This document shows positions 18,693 to 27,525 of a DNA stretch of 64,000 bases, one piece after another. A program made the position numbers and the translations under genes. The stretch spans positions 1-64,000 of the forward strand of contig NZ_JARXIA010000029.1 of the NCBI RefSeq assembly GCF_031127875.1, given 5' to 3'. Every line of letters starts with the position of its first letter. Position 1 is the first letter of the stretch. Under the pieces are notes generated by a model, which was not told where the DNA came from, searched no databases, and was given only the letters and a program-made list of their open reading frames with translations. The stretch comes from Pelagicoccus sp. SDUM812005. GTDB taxonomy: Bacteria; Verrucomicrobiota; Verrucomicrobiia; Opitutales; Opitutaceae.

Positions 18693-21600
18693 TCAACGCC
18701 AGGTGATCTTCGCCTCCCCCTTCTCCGTATCCACCCACACGCTCGCATACTCGAATTCGCGGGTGAACTCCCAAGCGTCGGGAGCGACACGGGTGTACGC
18801 TCCCTTGGGAGGGCCAAGCCGTTTCCTCAACATAGGAAAGTCGTGCAGGGATCCAGAATTCAGCGTCCATCCCCAACCATATTGAAAATACGAATACGGC
18901 TGGGCCCCGATCAGGAAGCAGGCCAAGTGGTACTCGATTCGATCCTTCGCCAAGGCAGCCATCGCTTGCTCTCTCGACTGGGCCTCGCCTGACAGGCTTT
19001 CCTTCCCTTCCACATGCGGATCGTTTTCGACGCCGATGCGGAAGATCGACATCTTCCCGTCCTTTGCGAGACGCAACATATCGTCCCAATCCTTGAGCAG
19101 CTTCTCCTTGCTAAGGAGCTCTTCGCTATAGTGCTCGAACATGTTGGCATCGATTGCCGGATAGGCGTAGCGGGCAATCTCATCGGTGGTATTATTGCCG
19201 AGCACGATCTTTTCCGGCCCCAGTCTCTTCTTCAGCTCCGATATCAATTCGCCTTGAGCGATATGGACTTCTTCCTTCCGATCTTCGCGCAAAAAGAAAA
19301 AGGCATGCATCTGATCGATGAAGGCTCCATCGCAACCGGATGCTTCAACCCCTTTGGCCACCGTATCCACCCACCACTTACGAAACTCAGGGTTTAGTAC
19401 ATCGAACCCGTAGACGTTGCGGCGGTGGTGAAGCTTGCCCGTTTCCGGATTCACCACGAGAAACTTCTTGAGCTCTGGATGGGCGTCGATCCGTTCCGGC
19501 GTAATATTCTTGCTGTAGGACGTAAACGGCCACGCCCAGGCCGCATTGAAATAGAAGAGCGCCTTAATGCCAGGCTTCGCCTCCTTGAAAGCGGCAGCTT
19601 CATGCTTGGCTCCCAGTTCTGCAGCGCCGAGAGGCTTGAGGCCGTGCGATTTTTCTATGGTTAAGAAATCCGTCCGCTCCGCGATAAACGCGACTTCCTC
19701 GGGACTCAGCAAGCGATTCGAGTCGCCAAACATATAATACATGGGAGTCGAGTCCCAACTGAATTTCGGATAATGGTCCTGAGGCACGAATTCAGTTCCA
19801 TCGCTGATACGCAAGGAAGGCTCCTTGATCCGCCCCATCTTCGAAACATCCAACGGTTCGATCCCTAGGGCCACGGCCGGGCTACCGGGCCGGAAGCGAA
19901 AGTCGCGTCCTTCCGGATCCACGAACAAGGGATCCCCGAACACGCTCTTCGTTTCCAATCCAACCGCCTGCAGACGCCGCAGGTGCTCTTCCATCCACCC
20001 GGAATCGCTGGGGTGGAAGTACAGGTTGGAATCCATCTGCGTTTCCTCCAAATTCGGGAGTCCGTCGTAAGGTTCCCCTCTTCCTTTTGGCCTTTCGCCA
20101 TGCGCTTTGCCACCATCGGGATGGGATACGATGATATTGTTGAAAACCTTCGAACCCTTCACGCTAACCCACTCGTAGCTGATATAGCCTGACTTGGGAC
20201 TCGTGCGAGGAGCTACGATGAAATTGTTCGTAATATCGTTCACTCCCTTGGAAGCGATCCCCGCGCTGAAGCCGTAGTTGTTATACAATACATTGCCATG
20301 GATCGTCGTCTCATGCTGGTCGTCATCGCAACGTATGGCCGCTGGAAGGGTGTGCTCCAAGTTGTCGTGCAAAAAGTTATAACGCACGATGTTACCCGTA
20401 CCCGCTCCCGATACGTAGATGCCATTCCCATCCGATAGCTTTTGCACGGAATGAGTGATTTCGTTGTATTCGAAAAGGTTATGCCTGGAGTGGTTGTACG
20501 TCTCTCGTGCCTTCCAGCTTTCATAGGTTTCTTCAGTGCTCTCGACAACCTCGGCTGGGATCTCGTGGCGCCGAACTGTCCTTCCCCCTTCTCCATCTAA
20601 GCGTCTGTCCGGCTCCACTCGATTGGTGATTAACACCGCTGCGTATCCACTATGCGAAACATGATTGTGGGCCATGTAGTTGTGGCCGCTCTGCCACGCC
20701 CAGATTCCGGGAGAATGCCAGGTAATTTCGCTGAAGTGATGTATGTAGTTGTTAACGACCTCGTTGTGGTGATTCGCATCCTTGGTGCCGGGACCGTAAC
20801 CGGCCATGATGATTCCCGCCTCGCCGAGGTGGGCAAATTCGCAATTCTCGATGCGGTTTCGCTGGGCGTGCAGGTCCAAGCGTACCCCCGTCCCTCCGGA
20901 ATCCAAGAAATCGCAATCGATTACCTGGCACTCCTCAGCGCCGCGAAACCTCAGCATCGCGGAGGGACTGTCGAAAAGGTCCCAGTCGTGCTGCAAGCCC
21001 CAGCCCAATCGGGCTTCGTCACTCGTCCACGCCAGGCGATCCCCATGGGTAAAGGTCAAGCCCTCGAAAGCGATTCCTCTCACGGCCTCGTCCAACGGCC
21101 CCTCGTAGTCGATGGCGCCCTCTACGCGAACGAGCTCGCTCGTCGACGGCGCCAGTATGCCGCGCGGCGATCCATCGGCAGCTGGATCGGAAGGCCATAG
21201 ATAGATCTTTCGCGTCTTGGTATTCACCACCCATTCGCCGGGCTCGTCCAAGGACTCGAGAACGTTCTCGACCCACACCGTTGCTCCGAAGGGATCGTGA
21301 ACCCACTCCGGCAGATTCCCCATTTCGTACGTGGCCGAAACTGCCGTTCTCGCGATGCCGCGCTCTTCGTCGACGGAGCGAAGCGGAAGCATATTGATCA
21401 CCCAAGGGCGGTAAGGCCTAACCTGGATTTCGACATCCTCAAGGTTATCCCAATCCTTCAAATGGCCTTTCGGAAAGTAGAGGGTCGTTCGGTCGCCCGT
21501 CTTGCTTGGGTAGAAACCTTTGTCCCTAGCCCGGCTTAGGCGACCCTTGGCATCGAACAGCGTATGGAAACGCTCAATACCCGCTGGCATATCAGCCACC

Positions 21601-22055
21601 CATACCTTGCCCCTCGCTTTGCGCGGCAGCGAAGGCGGAGCCGACTTCAATCGCTCCCAGTCTTCTACCGGAACCCCAGCGCTCACCACCGGCGCTTCGC
21701 CCGGGTACGCGGTAAAGCTCAGAAATGGAGCGTCGATCCATTCCCCCGCTCCGTACTTTGGAAGCGCCAGCTCTTGCGAACGGGCCGGAGCACCATCTCC
21801 GAGGCCTAAAACCAACGTCTCGTTCAGTTGATGGCGACCCTCTCGCAGGATAATCTTAACGGGCTCGGAATACCCGTTCGCCCGCAATTCACGCACCGCC
21901 GCCACCGCATCCGGAAGCGATCCGTACGGACGCTCCACGCTGCCGTCGGCCATAGCCCCAGCTTGGGGGGCTACGTAGAGCTCTTTGGCAATGCCTCGCT
22001 GCTGTCCCAGCAAAGCCAGAGCAGCGACCAACAAAAACAATGTTCCCCTAATCAT
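18693..22055 (-). CDS. Fusion of a parallel beta-helix enzyme (GH141-like) and a GHL15-like putative glycosidase
   Basis: A 1120-residue exported protein (signal peptide MIRGTLFLLVAALALLG). Residues 25-750 form a right-handed parallel beta-helix: N-terminal ELYVAPQAGAMADGSVERPYGSL, then many NxI/NxF rungs (NRIENCEF, NEVVNNYIHH, NIVRYNFLHD), ending in FGDPLFVDPEGRDFRFRPGSPA. This pattern is shared by GH141-type and related beta-helix enzymes. From residue 762 the second module begins (YPKFSWDSTPMYYMFG). It matches the two stand-alone neighbours, with IEKSHG, RKWWVD, DGAFID (Asp914), MFEHY (Glu974), HLACFLIGAQPYSYF and YASVWVDTEKGEAKITW. Fusion in one polypeptide suggests two cuts on the same glycan. 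I cannot name the activity of either module with certainty. Confidence 0.8.
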   Translation of the reverse strand: MIRGTLFLLVAALALLGQQRGIAKELYVAPQAGAMADGSVERPYGSLPDAVAAVRELRANGYSEPVKIILREGRHQLNETLVLGLGDGAPARSQELALPKYGAGEWIDAPFLSFTAYPGEAPVVSAGVPVEDWERLKSAPPSLPRKARGKVWVADMPAGIERFHTLFDAKGRLSRARDKGFYPSKTGDRTTLYFPKGHLKDWDNLEDVEIQVRPYRPWVINMLPLRSVDEERGIARTAVSATYEMGNLPEWVHDPFGATVWVENVLESLDEPGEWVVNTKTRKIYLWPSDPAADGSPRGILAPSTSELVRVEGAIDYEGPLDEAVRGIAFEGLTFTHGDRLAWTSDEARLGWGLQHDWDLFDSPSAMLRFRGAEECQVIDCDFLDSGGTGVRLDLHAQRNRIENCEFAHLGEAGIIMAGYGPGTKDANHHNEVVNNYIHHFSEITWHSPGIWAWQSGHNYMAHNHVSHSGYAAVLITNRVEPDRRLDGEGGRTVRRHEIPAEVVESTEETYESWKARETYNHSRHNLFEYNEITHSVQKLSDGNGIYVSGAGTGNIVRYNFLHDNLEHTLPAAIRCDDDQHETTIHGNVLYNNYGFSAGIASKGVNDITNNFIVAPRTSPKSGYISYEWVSVKGSKVFNNIIVSHPDGGKAHGERPKGRGEPYDGLPNLEETQMDSNLYFHPSDSGWMEEHLRRLQAVGLETKSVFGDPLFVDPEGRDFRFRPGSPAVALGIEPLDVSKMGRIKEPSLRISDGTEFVPQDHYPKFSWDSTPMYYMFGDSNRLLSPEEVAFIAERTDFLTIEKSHGLKPLGAAELGAKHEAAAFKEAKPGIKALFYFNAAWAWPFTSYSKNITPERIDAHPELKKFLVVNPETGKLHHRRNVYGFDVLNPEFRKWWVDTVAKGVEASGCDGAFIDQMHAFFFLREDRKEEVHIAQGELISELKKRLGPEKIVLGNNTTDEIARYAYPAIDANMFEHYSEELLSKEKLLKDWDDMLRLAKDGKMSIFRIGVENDPHVEGKESLSGEAQSREQAMAALAKDRIEYHLACFLIGAQPYSYFQYGWGWTLNSGSLHDFPMLRKRLGPPKGAYTRVAPDAWEFTREFEYASVWVDTEKGEAKITWR

Positions 22056-22102
22056 TTCCCTATTTTCCTAATCTATACAACCAACGCATCCGATGCTATG
22101 GG

Positions 22103-23269
22103 CTACTTCCAAATGACCTCGCCCGTTTCGTTTTCGATATCGAGCCGCACCGAGGCATGCTTGTACTCTCGCGAATAGGTGTATCCAGATTTCACAGCCG
22201 GTCCCAAGGGTGGCCCTAAAGCACGGTCGTAGTCTGCCGGACGCGTCATCCAGGTTTTGCTTTTCTTAGCATCGTAACTATCCTTCAGGTCGAAATAGCT
22301 GTACTTCTCGGCGCAAATGAGGAACAGGGCCAACTGGTAGTTGAAACGGCTCTCGGCATCACGGATCGCGGAAGAAGCGTTTCCTCCCTTCGCTCGCGGA
22401 GCTTCATCCGCGTCCTGCAAGTTCCGGCCTATCCCGCAGGTATAGGCAATAATCTTTCCCTGCTGGGCCGCTTTCTGGAAGGCTTCCATGCCCTTCGCTA
22501 CATAGTCCTTGCGAGACATGTTCACGGCGCCTTCGAAGCCTTCGATATAGGATCCATCCAGCGTATCCATATAACTGAGACCCGAGTCAGGAAAACGCGC
22601 TCGCAAGATATTCGCCAGCATGAGCTTGTTCGGCCCCAGCATCTGGCGCGTATCCTCCATCATGGTAAGGTAACCCGACAGTTCCGCTGCCTTCTTCTCC
22701 GGGCTGATTACGTTTTTCAGGAAAACCGGTTCTACGATCTTGACCACCCCGTCGAGGAAGATGCCGTCGATGGAGGGATCCGAACAAACCGCTTCCGCGC
22801 TATCGATCCACCAGTCCCGCAAAGACTCGCTCGACAAGTCGTAAGCTTCGATGCGGTCGCGGATCAGCTTGTCGTTCCCCTCGCGATCGAGCAGAAAGGC
22901 GCCGGAAACGTCCTTCAACGCTTCGTTGGCAGCGTATCCACCGTAATGCACGATCACGTTGCGATAATACAAAATCTTGGTGTCCGGATTGATTTTCTTT
23001 ACCGCTCGTGCGGCCTTCAGCGTTCCGGCTTCGATCGAGCCCGAGTCCTTATGCCCATTGGCCTTCTCGAAAGTGATAAGCGGAAAGCTCGCCAAGTACC
23101 GGATCTCTTCGTCGGTGTAGGCAGTATCTTTCCGGATGTGCACATAGAGGGGAACCGTATCCCAAGAAAAGTCCGGCATTCGATCCGGTACGGGAACCTC
23201 AGCGCCCTTCAAAGAGCTCACCGACACGAAGGCCGCTGCAGCGAGCGCGAACAATTTTTCAAGTTTCAT
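22103..23269 (-). CDS. Putative exported glycosidase, GHL15-like family (copy 3)
   Basis: A 388-residue exported protein. The ATG at 23269 gives a signal peptide (MKLEKLFALAAAAFVSV); the ATG at 23320 would add 17 unrelated residues. It is a relative of 13830-14978 and of the C-terminal half of 18693-22055, with PDFSWDTVPLYVH, FEKANGHKDSGSIEAGT, ILYYRN, RDWWID, DGIFLD (Asp173), YIEGFEG (Glu243), QLALFLICAEKYSYF and YKHASVRLDIENETGEVIW. The two carboxylates have almost the same positions as in copy 1 (174 and 244). It is the first gene after the TonB receptor, separated by 325 bp. Confidence 0.7.
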   Translation of the reverse strand: MKLEKLFALAAAAFVSVSSLKGAEVPVPDRMPDFSWDTVPLYVHIRKDTAYTDEEIRYLASFPLITFEKANGHKDSGSIEAGTLKAARAVKKINPDTKILYYRNVIVHYGGYAANEALKDVSGAFLLDREGNDKLIRDRIEAYDLSSESLRDWWIDSAEAVCSDPSIDGIFLDGVVKIVEPVFLKNVISPEKKAAELSGYLTMMEDTRQMLGPNKLMLANILRARFPDSGLSYMDTLDGSYIEGFEGAVNMSRKDYVAKGMEAFQKAAQQGKIIAYTCGIGRNLQDADEAPRAKGGNASSAIRDAESRFNYQLALFLICAEKYSYFDLKDSYDAKKSKTWMTRPADYDRALGPPLGPAVKSGYTYSREYKHASVRLDIENETGEVIWK

Positions 23270-23594
23270 AAATAACTCAGTTTTTGGGGAACGGGGATCT
23301 GGCGGCGTAGCCGACGCCACAGGGCAGACGCGAGCTCGCGGTTTCGCGAATCGACTGTACCTGGGGCAGGCCTCGACAAGCCATCTACACTATCAACTGC
23401 GACCGAATCTGCCCATCCTCCTTTTAGAGGGGTCGGTCGAGATACCCCGACAAGACTCACGCGAGGCGGACTTAACCGACCTCGCGTGACTTTCAACCCG
23501 CTAGCTGCAACCTAGCTACCGACCGCTAGCGGATATAAGGTCCCGACGCTTTGAACGCGCCAGGACCCGATTTTTCGAACCAAGATTTCGAATC
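23270..23594. other. Receptor-to-operon intergenic region with hairpins
   Basis: This 325-bp gap lies downstream of the TonB receptor stop and upstream of the nine-gene downstream run, both on the minus strand. It contains a perfect 10-bp stem at 23457-23489, a small GGGGT/ACCCC hairpin near 23440, the palindrome CCGCTAGCGG near 23525, and a REP-like GGCGTCGGCTACGCC hairpin near 23305. No open frame of interest is seen. A promoter for the downstream genes may lie here. Confidence 0.5.
23457..23489 (-). terminator. Possible terminator or attenuator hairpin after the TonB receptor gene
   Basis: Perfect 10-bp inverted repeat TCACGCGAGG / CCTCGCGTGA with a 13-nt loop, 106 bp past the receptor stop. 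There is no T-tract on either side, so intrinsic termination is uncertain. An mRNA-processing or partial read-through hairpin that sets receptor against downstream enzyme levels is equally possible. Confidence 0.45.
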
Positions 23595-26500
23595 CTAGAA
23601 ACTGATGGAGTTCGAAAGCACGAACTGGCGAGCCGCCGGAATCGCAACGCGATTCGGAGTTCCGTCAGGCTGACGTTGTACAACGATAGGATCGGAATCG
23701 GCGAAAAGGTTGCGGATGTTCAACTGCACGTTCCATTTCGCTCGGTCCCCGAAGATCTTCCGGTTATAACCGAACCAAATATCGGTGCTGCCTTTCGCTT
23801 CGTTATAAAACGGATTCTCGACATCTACCACGTTCATTTCCAGGTCGAGCTCGCCGGGCAAATAGGTCATGGTGGTTCTGCCGTATCCAATCGCAGTTGG
23901 GTCGCGCCAACGGTGAGCGGCACCCATCTTAACTCCCTTCAGGAAGCCGTCGCGGAAGGTGTAGTTGCCCAGGACGCGGAAGCTGTGCTCCGCCAATTCC
24001 GGACTGGTCGAGCCTTCCAGGGCCTTCGCCTTGAAAAGGGCCTGGCCTTGGGCGCCACTAGCCAAGGGCGTGCGGATGGAAGTCCCTCCCGCAAACGGAT
24101 CCCTCAAGCTGAGCGTCATGGCGTTCGCGCCGTTGCCGCGGTAACGCGTTCCGTTTTCCACCGCGGACATAGCGAGGACGAACTCCTCCAACATGCGCTC
24201 GAAACGGGGAGCGACATTGGTACGGGTAACCGATTGCTGGCTGGCGCTCACCGACAAGCGGAGTTGCTTCGTGGGATTCCACGTCAAGGTGAGTTCGGTA
24301 CCTTCCGCGGCGAGGTCCGCCGTGTCGGCGAGTAGTCCGTTCACAACTACGTTTCTCGTAAACGAGGGGCTGATGCCAGCGTCGGCATCTCCGGCGCTCA
24401 GCTTCCAGTCTTCCGTTTCCTTCACGAAGTCGGACCAGAAGTTATCATACGCATTCCAAATGTCGTGGTACTGCTGCAAGGTAAGGTATTCGCCCGCTGC
24501 AAGGTTGTTGGAATCCACGATACCATCGCCCGCGATCCCTTGCGGTTCTCCGTTCGCAGGGTTGATCCCGTCGTCGAAGGTCGGGTCGTCGAACTGGCCG
24601 TCCAAGTCGCGGTCGTACTCCATCAGCTCATCCCAGTAGCGACCGTAGAAGCGGCCCTGCTGGTTCACGAAGCTTCCGGCGTTCGCGTTCACGTCGTTGA
24701 ACGAACCGTTGATCATGGCAGCCTCGTACCGGTTGATGCGGGCCACCAGCTTGTTGCCGGCGAGGTTGATGGTCACGCCGTAGTCCTTGGTTTCGCCGCT
24801 CGCGCCCGGGACGGAATTGCCCCAGAAATCGAACTTGCCCACGTTCGGGCTGAAGTTGGAGGACTCGCCGTAGTGGGCCGTGAGCCCGAGCCATTCCGGC
24901 AACCATTTCTTGGGCGCCTTCAAGACGAGTCCGTATCCAAAGGTGCTGGTCTTGGGGGCCGCTTCGACCTCCCCGTCTTCCAGCCTAAACATGTCAGGCG
25001 AAAGGATGGCCACGTTGTCCAACTCCGCAGGGCCTGGCACGTCCCCTTCGTCGGTTCCGTAGCGCGGCGGCTCGTTGTTGCGAATTTGCGTCACCTGGTC
25101 CTCGCGATAGCCGAGGTTAGCGACGAGGTGCCCACCGAGGTAGTAGCTCTGCAAGTTTGCGGCCTGGGAAGAAACTTCGGTTCGGGTCAGTACCCCGCCC
25201 AGATCCAGGAACTGAGGCGTATAGTAACCTTGCTTGGTTTGCTGGAGCGCTCCGCTCACCTCGCCCGTCTCCGGATTCCCTCTACTGATATAAGTCAGCG
25301 GAATTTCATAGTCGCTCGGATAATCGAGAATCGTTTCCGCAGGCGCGCCTGTAGTATAGAAATCCGTGGCCCTGAAATTCGGATCCTCGAATGCGTTCAG
25401 GTAAGGATCCGATATATAGAAGATCGCCGAAGCGTTGCGCTGGAAAATCGTCGCATCCGTCGCCAAGTGGAAATTCGCGTTGTTTCCGAATGTCATTGGC
25501 TTCTGGTTGAAACGCTGCGTATCCACCGTGGACTCGTCGAGCAGCACCGAGAGATTGTGACGGCCTAGCTTGGAGAGGAAGCTGTCTTCGCCAAAGGTGT
25601 CGGCGAAGTCATACTTCGCGAAAGCCGTAGCGCGCATCGCTTCGCGCTGGTCCGCGTTGCGCGTGTTGGAGGAGGCTTCCGCGAAAAAGTAGAGGCGTCC
25701 GAAATTCGGGTTGGGCACGCCCAAGCTCGTATTGTCGTTCGGATCCTGGGCCGGCCCTGCCGGATTCGTATAGTTCACATCGATATCGATGCTCGGCGAC
25801 CCGTTGACCACGAAACTGTGGCGGGACGAATTCTCCCTGTTATAAGCGATCTCTATACCGAACCTCCCGTCCTTGGTCGTCGCATCGATAAAGGCCATTT
25901 TTCGGTCGAACTCAGTGCTATAGTTGTCGATCGAGCCGGAATAGAGATGCTTCCGAAAATCGAATATCTCGTAGTCCAGAAGCCCTTGGGCCCGGTAGCC
26001 TTCGTACTCCGGGAAAAGCCCCGTGTCGATGTTGCCCATGTGCAGGTTGCGCACGAGCACGTTTTCGTTGCGACTGTAGTTGTGGTTCGTGGGATTGTAA
26101 TAGGGATTGTTGAGCTCCGCCACCGTATTGAGCCACCCCGTATCGACTCCGTAATCCGCCAAGCCGTCCGTGCGGCCGGTCGAGCCGTCGAAGACCGCCA
26201 TCCAGCCTGTACGATGCAGGTGCTGGTTCTGGTAGTAGGAGAGCGGGATATCCTCGCCGTTCGCATCCAGCCCCAACCAGGTGCTCGATTGCCCGGCGCG
26301 CCAGTTGTTGAAGGGATCGTTGATACGGCGCCCTGCCGCATTCGTCACCTCGCCATCCACCGTGCTGCCCCACTGCGTCCCATAGGGATCGTCGACAAAG
26401 GTGGTCAAGGTCTCGAGCGGCCCCAATCGGTCAACCGGTACCGCATTGGTATGCCCGATCTCGTAGTTGGCGCTGATATTGATATTATGCTCCGCCAGCG

Positions 26501-27278
26501 GCTTGAACTTTACGGCGAAATAGCGACGGGCCTCGTCCTTGTAGGCAGGCTTCTGCATGAATTCGTCCTCTGCCTCCAAGGCGGCGAAACGAACCGCGAG
26601 CTTATCCTCGATGAGGACCTTGTTCATGTTGACCGAAAACTGCTGCGAGTAGTTGCTCTCGAAATTTTCCGTTGAAACGCGATGGCTGAGCTTCATGGAG
26701 TCGTCGGACAATACCGCCGACTGCAAGGAGGTGTTCACGATCCCGCCGGGCGAGCCCAAGCCGAAGAGGAAGGAGTTAGCCCCGCGGTTGATGTCCACGC
26801 GACTCGATACGTAGCTGTTGAACGGAATGGCCGACTCGAAATAGTTCGTCGTCCTCGTCGGGGCCGCCAGGCCACGCACGCGCAGGGCCGCGTCCGGGTT
26901 CTGTCGCGTTTCGGACTGGTTCAAGTCGCCGTTTTCACCGGCCACTTGCAGGTAGTCGCTCATGGAACCTGCCGCCTCGGTGCCCGTGGTGTAAGCGAGA
27001 ATCTCGTCGATGCTGGTCGCGCCGACGTCTTCGATGAATTGCTCGGTCACTACCTGCACGGAAGTGGCCACGTCCTTGAGTTCGGTCCGGAGGCGACCGC
27101 CGGCCATGGTCTGGGAGGAGTAGTAGCCTTGATCTTCAGCGCCCTCTACCGTGAACGGCGATAGCTCGAAGATCTCCTCCTCGTCTTCCTGTGCCAGCAT
27201 GACGGCAGGCACAAGGGGGACGCTGGCAAAAAGCGCCAGTTTCCGCAAGGGGATCAGATATGAATGGGGATTCTTCAT
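23595..27278 (-). CDS. TonB-dependent outer-membrane receptor
   Basis: A 1227-residue outer-membrane receptor. The start at ATG 27278 gives a signal peptide (LRKLALFASVPLVPAVMLAQ); an upstream ATG at 27404 would place 42 unlikely residues first. The mature protein begins with the acidic EDEEEIFELSPFTVEG, a TonB-box-like start typical of Verrucomicrobia receptors. A plug domain follows (DVATSVQVVTEQFIEDVGATSIDEIL..., ALRVRG, VDINRGANSFLFG, GGIVN), then a long barrel ending in the aromatic ...VLSNSISF expected for BAM recognition. No SusD-like gene accompanies it. It heads the first catabolic block and faces the sensor kinase across a 247-bp divergent region, so oligosaccharide import is the likely role. 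Confidence 0.93.
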   Translation of the reverse strand: MKNPHSYLIPLRKLALFASVPLVPAVMLAQEDEEEIFELSPFTVEGAEDQGYYSSQTMAGGRLRTELKDVATSVQVVTEQFIEDVGATSIDEILAYTTGTEAAGSMSDYLQVAGENGDLNQSETRQNPDAALRVRGLAAPTRTTNYFESAIPFNSYVSSRVDINRGANSFLFGLGSPGGIVNTSLQSAVLSDDSMKLSHRVSTENFESNYSQQFSVNMNKVLIEDKLAVRFAALEAEDEFMQKPAYKDEARRYFAVKFKPLAEHNINISANYEIGHTNAVPVDRLGPLETLTTFVDDPYGTQWGSTVDGEVTNAAGRRINDPFNNWRAGQSSTWLGLDANGEDIPLSYYQNQHLHRTGWMAVFDGSTGRTDGLADYGVDTGWLNTVAELNNPYYNPTNHNYSRNENVLVRNLHMGNIDTGLFPEYEGYRAQGLLDYEIFDFRKHLYSGSIDNYSTEFDRKMAFIDATTKDGRFGIEIAYNRENSSRHSFVVNGSPSIDIDVNYTNPAGPAQDPNDNTSLGVPNPNFGRLYFFAEASSNTRNADQREAMRATAFAKYDFADTFGEDSFLSKLGRHNLSVLLDESTVDTQRFNQKPMTFGNNANFHLATDATIFQRNASAIFYISDPYLNAFEDPNFRATDFYTTGAPAETILDYPSDYEIPLTYISRGNPETGEVSGALQQTKQGYYTPQFLDLGGVLTRTEVSSQAANLQSYYLGGHLVANLGYREDQVTQIRNNEPPRYGTDEGDVPGPAELDNVAILSPDMFRLEDGEVEAAPKTSTFGYGLVLKAPKKWLPEWLGLTAHYGESSNFSPNVGKFDFWGNSVPGASGETKDYGVTINLAGNKLVARINRYEAAMINGSFNDVNANAGSFVNQQGRFYGRYWDELMEYDRDLDGQFDDPTFDDGINPANGEPQGIAGDGIVDSNNLAAGEYLTLQQYHDIWNAYDNFWSDFVKETEDWKLSAGDADAGISPSFTRNVVVNGLLADTADLAAEGTELTLTWNPTKQLRLSVSASQQSVTRTNVAPRFERMLEEFVLAMSAVENGTRYRGNGANAMTLSLRDPFAGGTSIRTPLASGAQGQALFKAKALEGSTSPELAEHSFRVLGNYTFRDGFLKGVKMGAAHRWRDPTAIGYGRTTMTYLPGELDLEMNVVDVENPFYNEAKGSTDIWFGYNRKIFGDRAKWNVQLNIRNLFADSDPIVVQRQPDGTPNRVAIPAARQFVLSNSISF

Positions 27279-27525
27279 AGGGGGGGTATATGGAGTTGAG
27301 GTTTGCTTTGATTCAGAGACAAGCCAAGGCAGGCCAATCCGGGACGGCAGGGACAGGGGTCCGATGGCCGAGAAAGGAGGGGTACGAAAGAGGGGGTTCC
27401 CCACGTTACGCCTAGATCCTGATATTGCCTACCCCCCGTTTAAGGGGTACTTTCAATCTTTTACAAAGCCGCCAATCCATTACGCCTTGAACAACCTCCT
27501 TTCCCGCCTGCCCCTTTTCGACACT
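27279..27525. promoter_or_regulatory. Divergent promoter region with repeated GGGGTA boxes
   Basis: This 247-bp region separates the TonB receptor (-) from the kinase/response regulator genes (+). GGGGTA occurs at 27283-27288, 27379-27384 and 27444-27449. The last copy is part of an inverted repeat (TACCCC...GGGGTA, 27430-27449). Such boxes could be binding sites for the response regulator encoded downstream, which is inference only. Confidence 0.35.

Noticed and set aside
23520-23535. Palindrome CCGCTAGCGG as operator
   Set aside because: A single 10-bp palindrome in GC-rich DNA after a gene end is expected by chance and is not repeated near any promoter.
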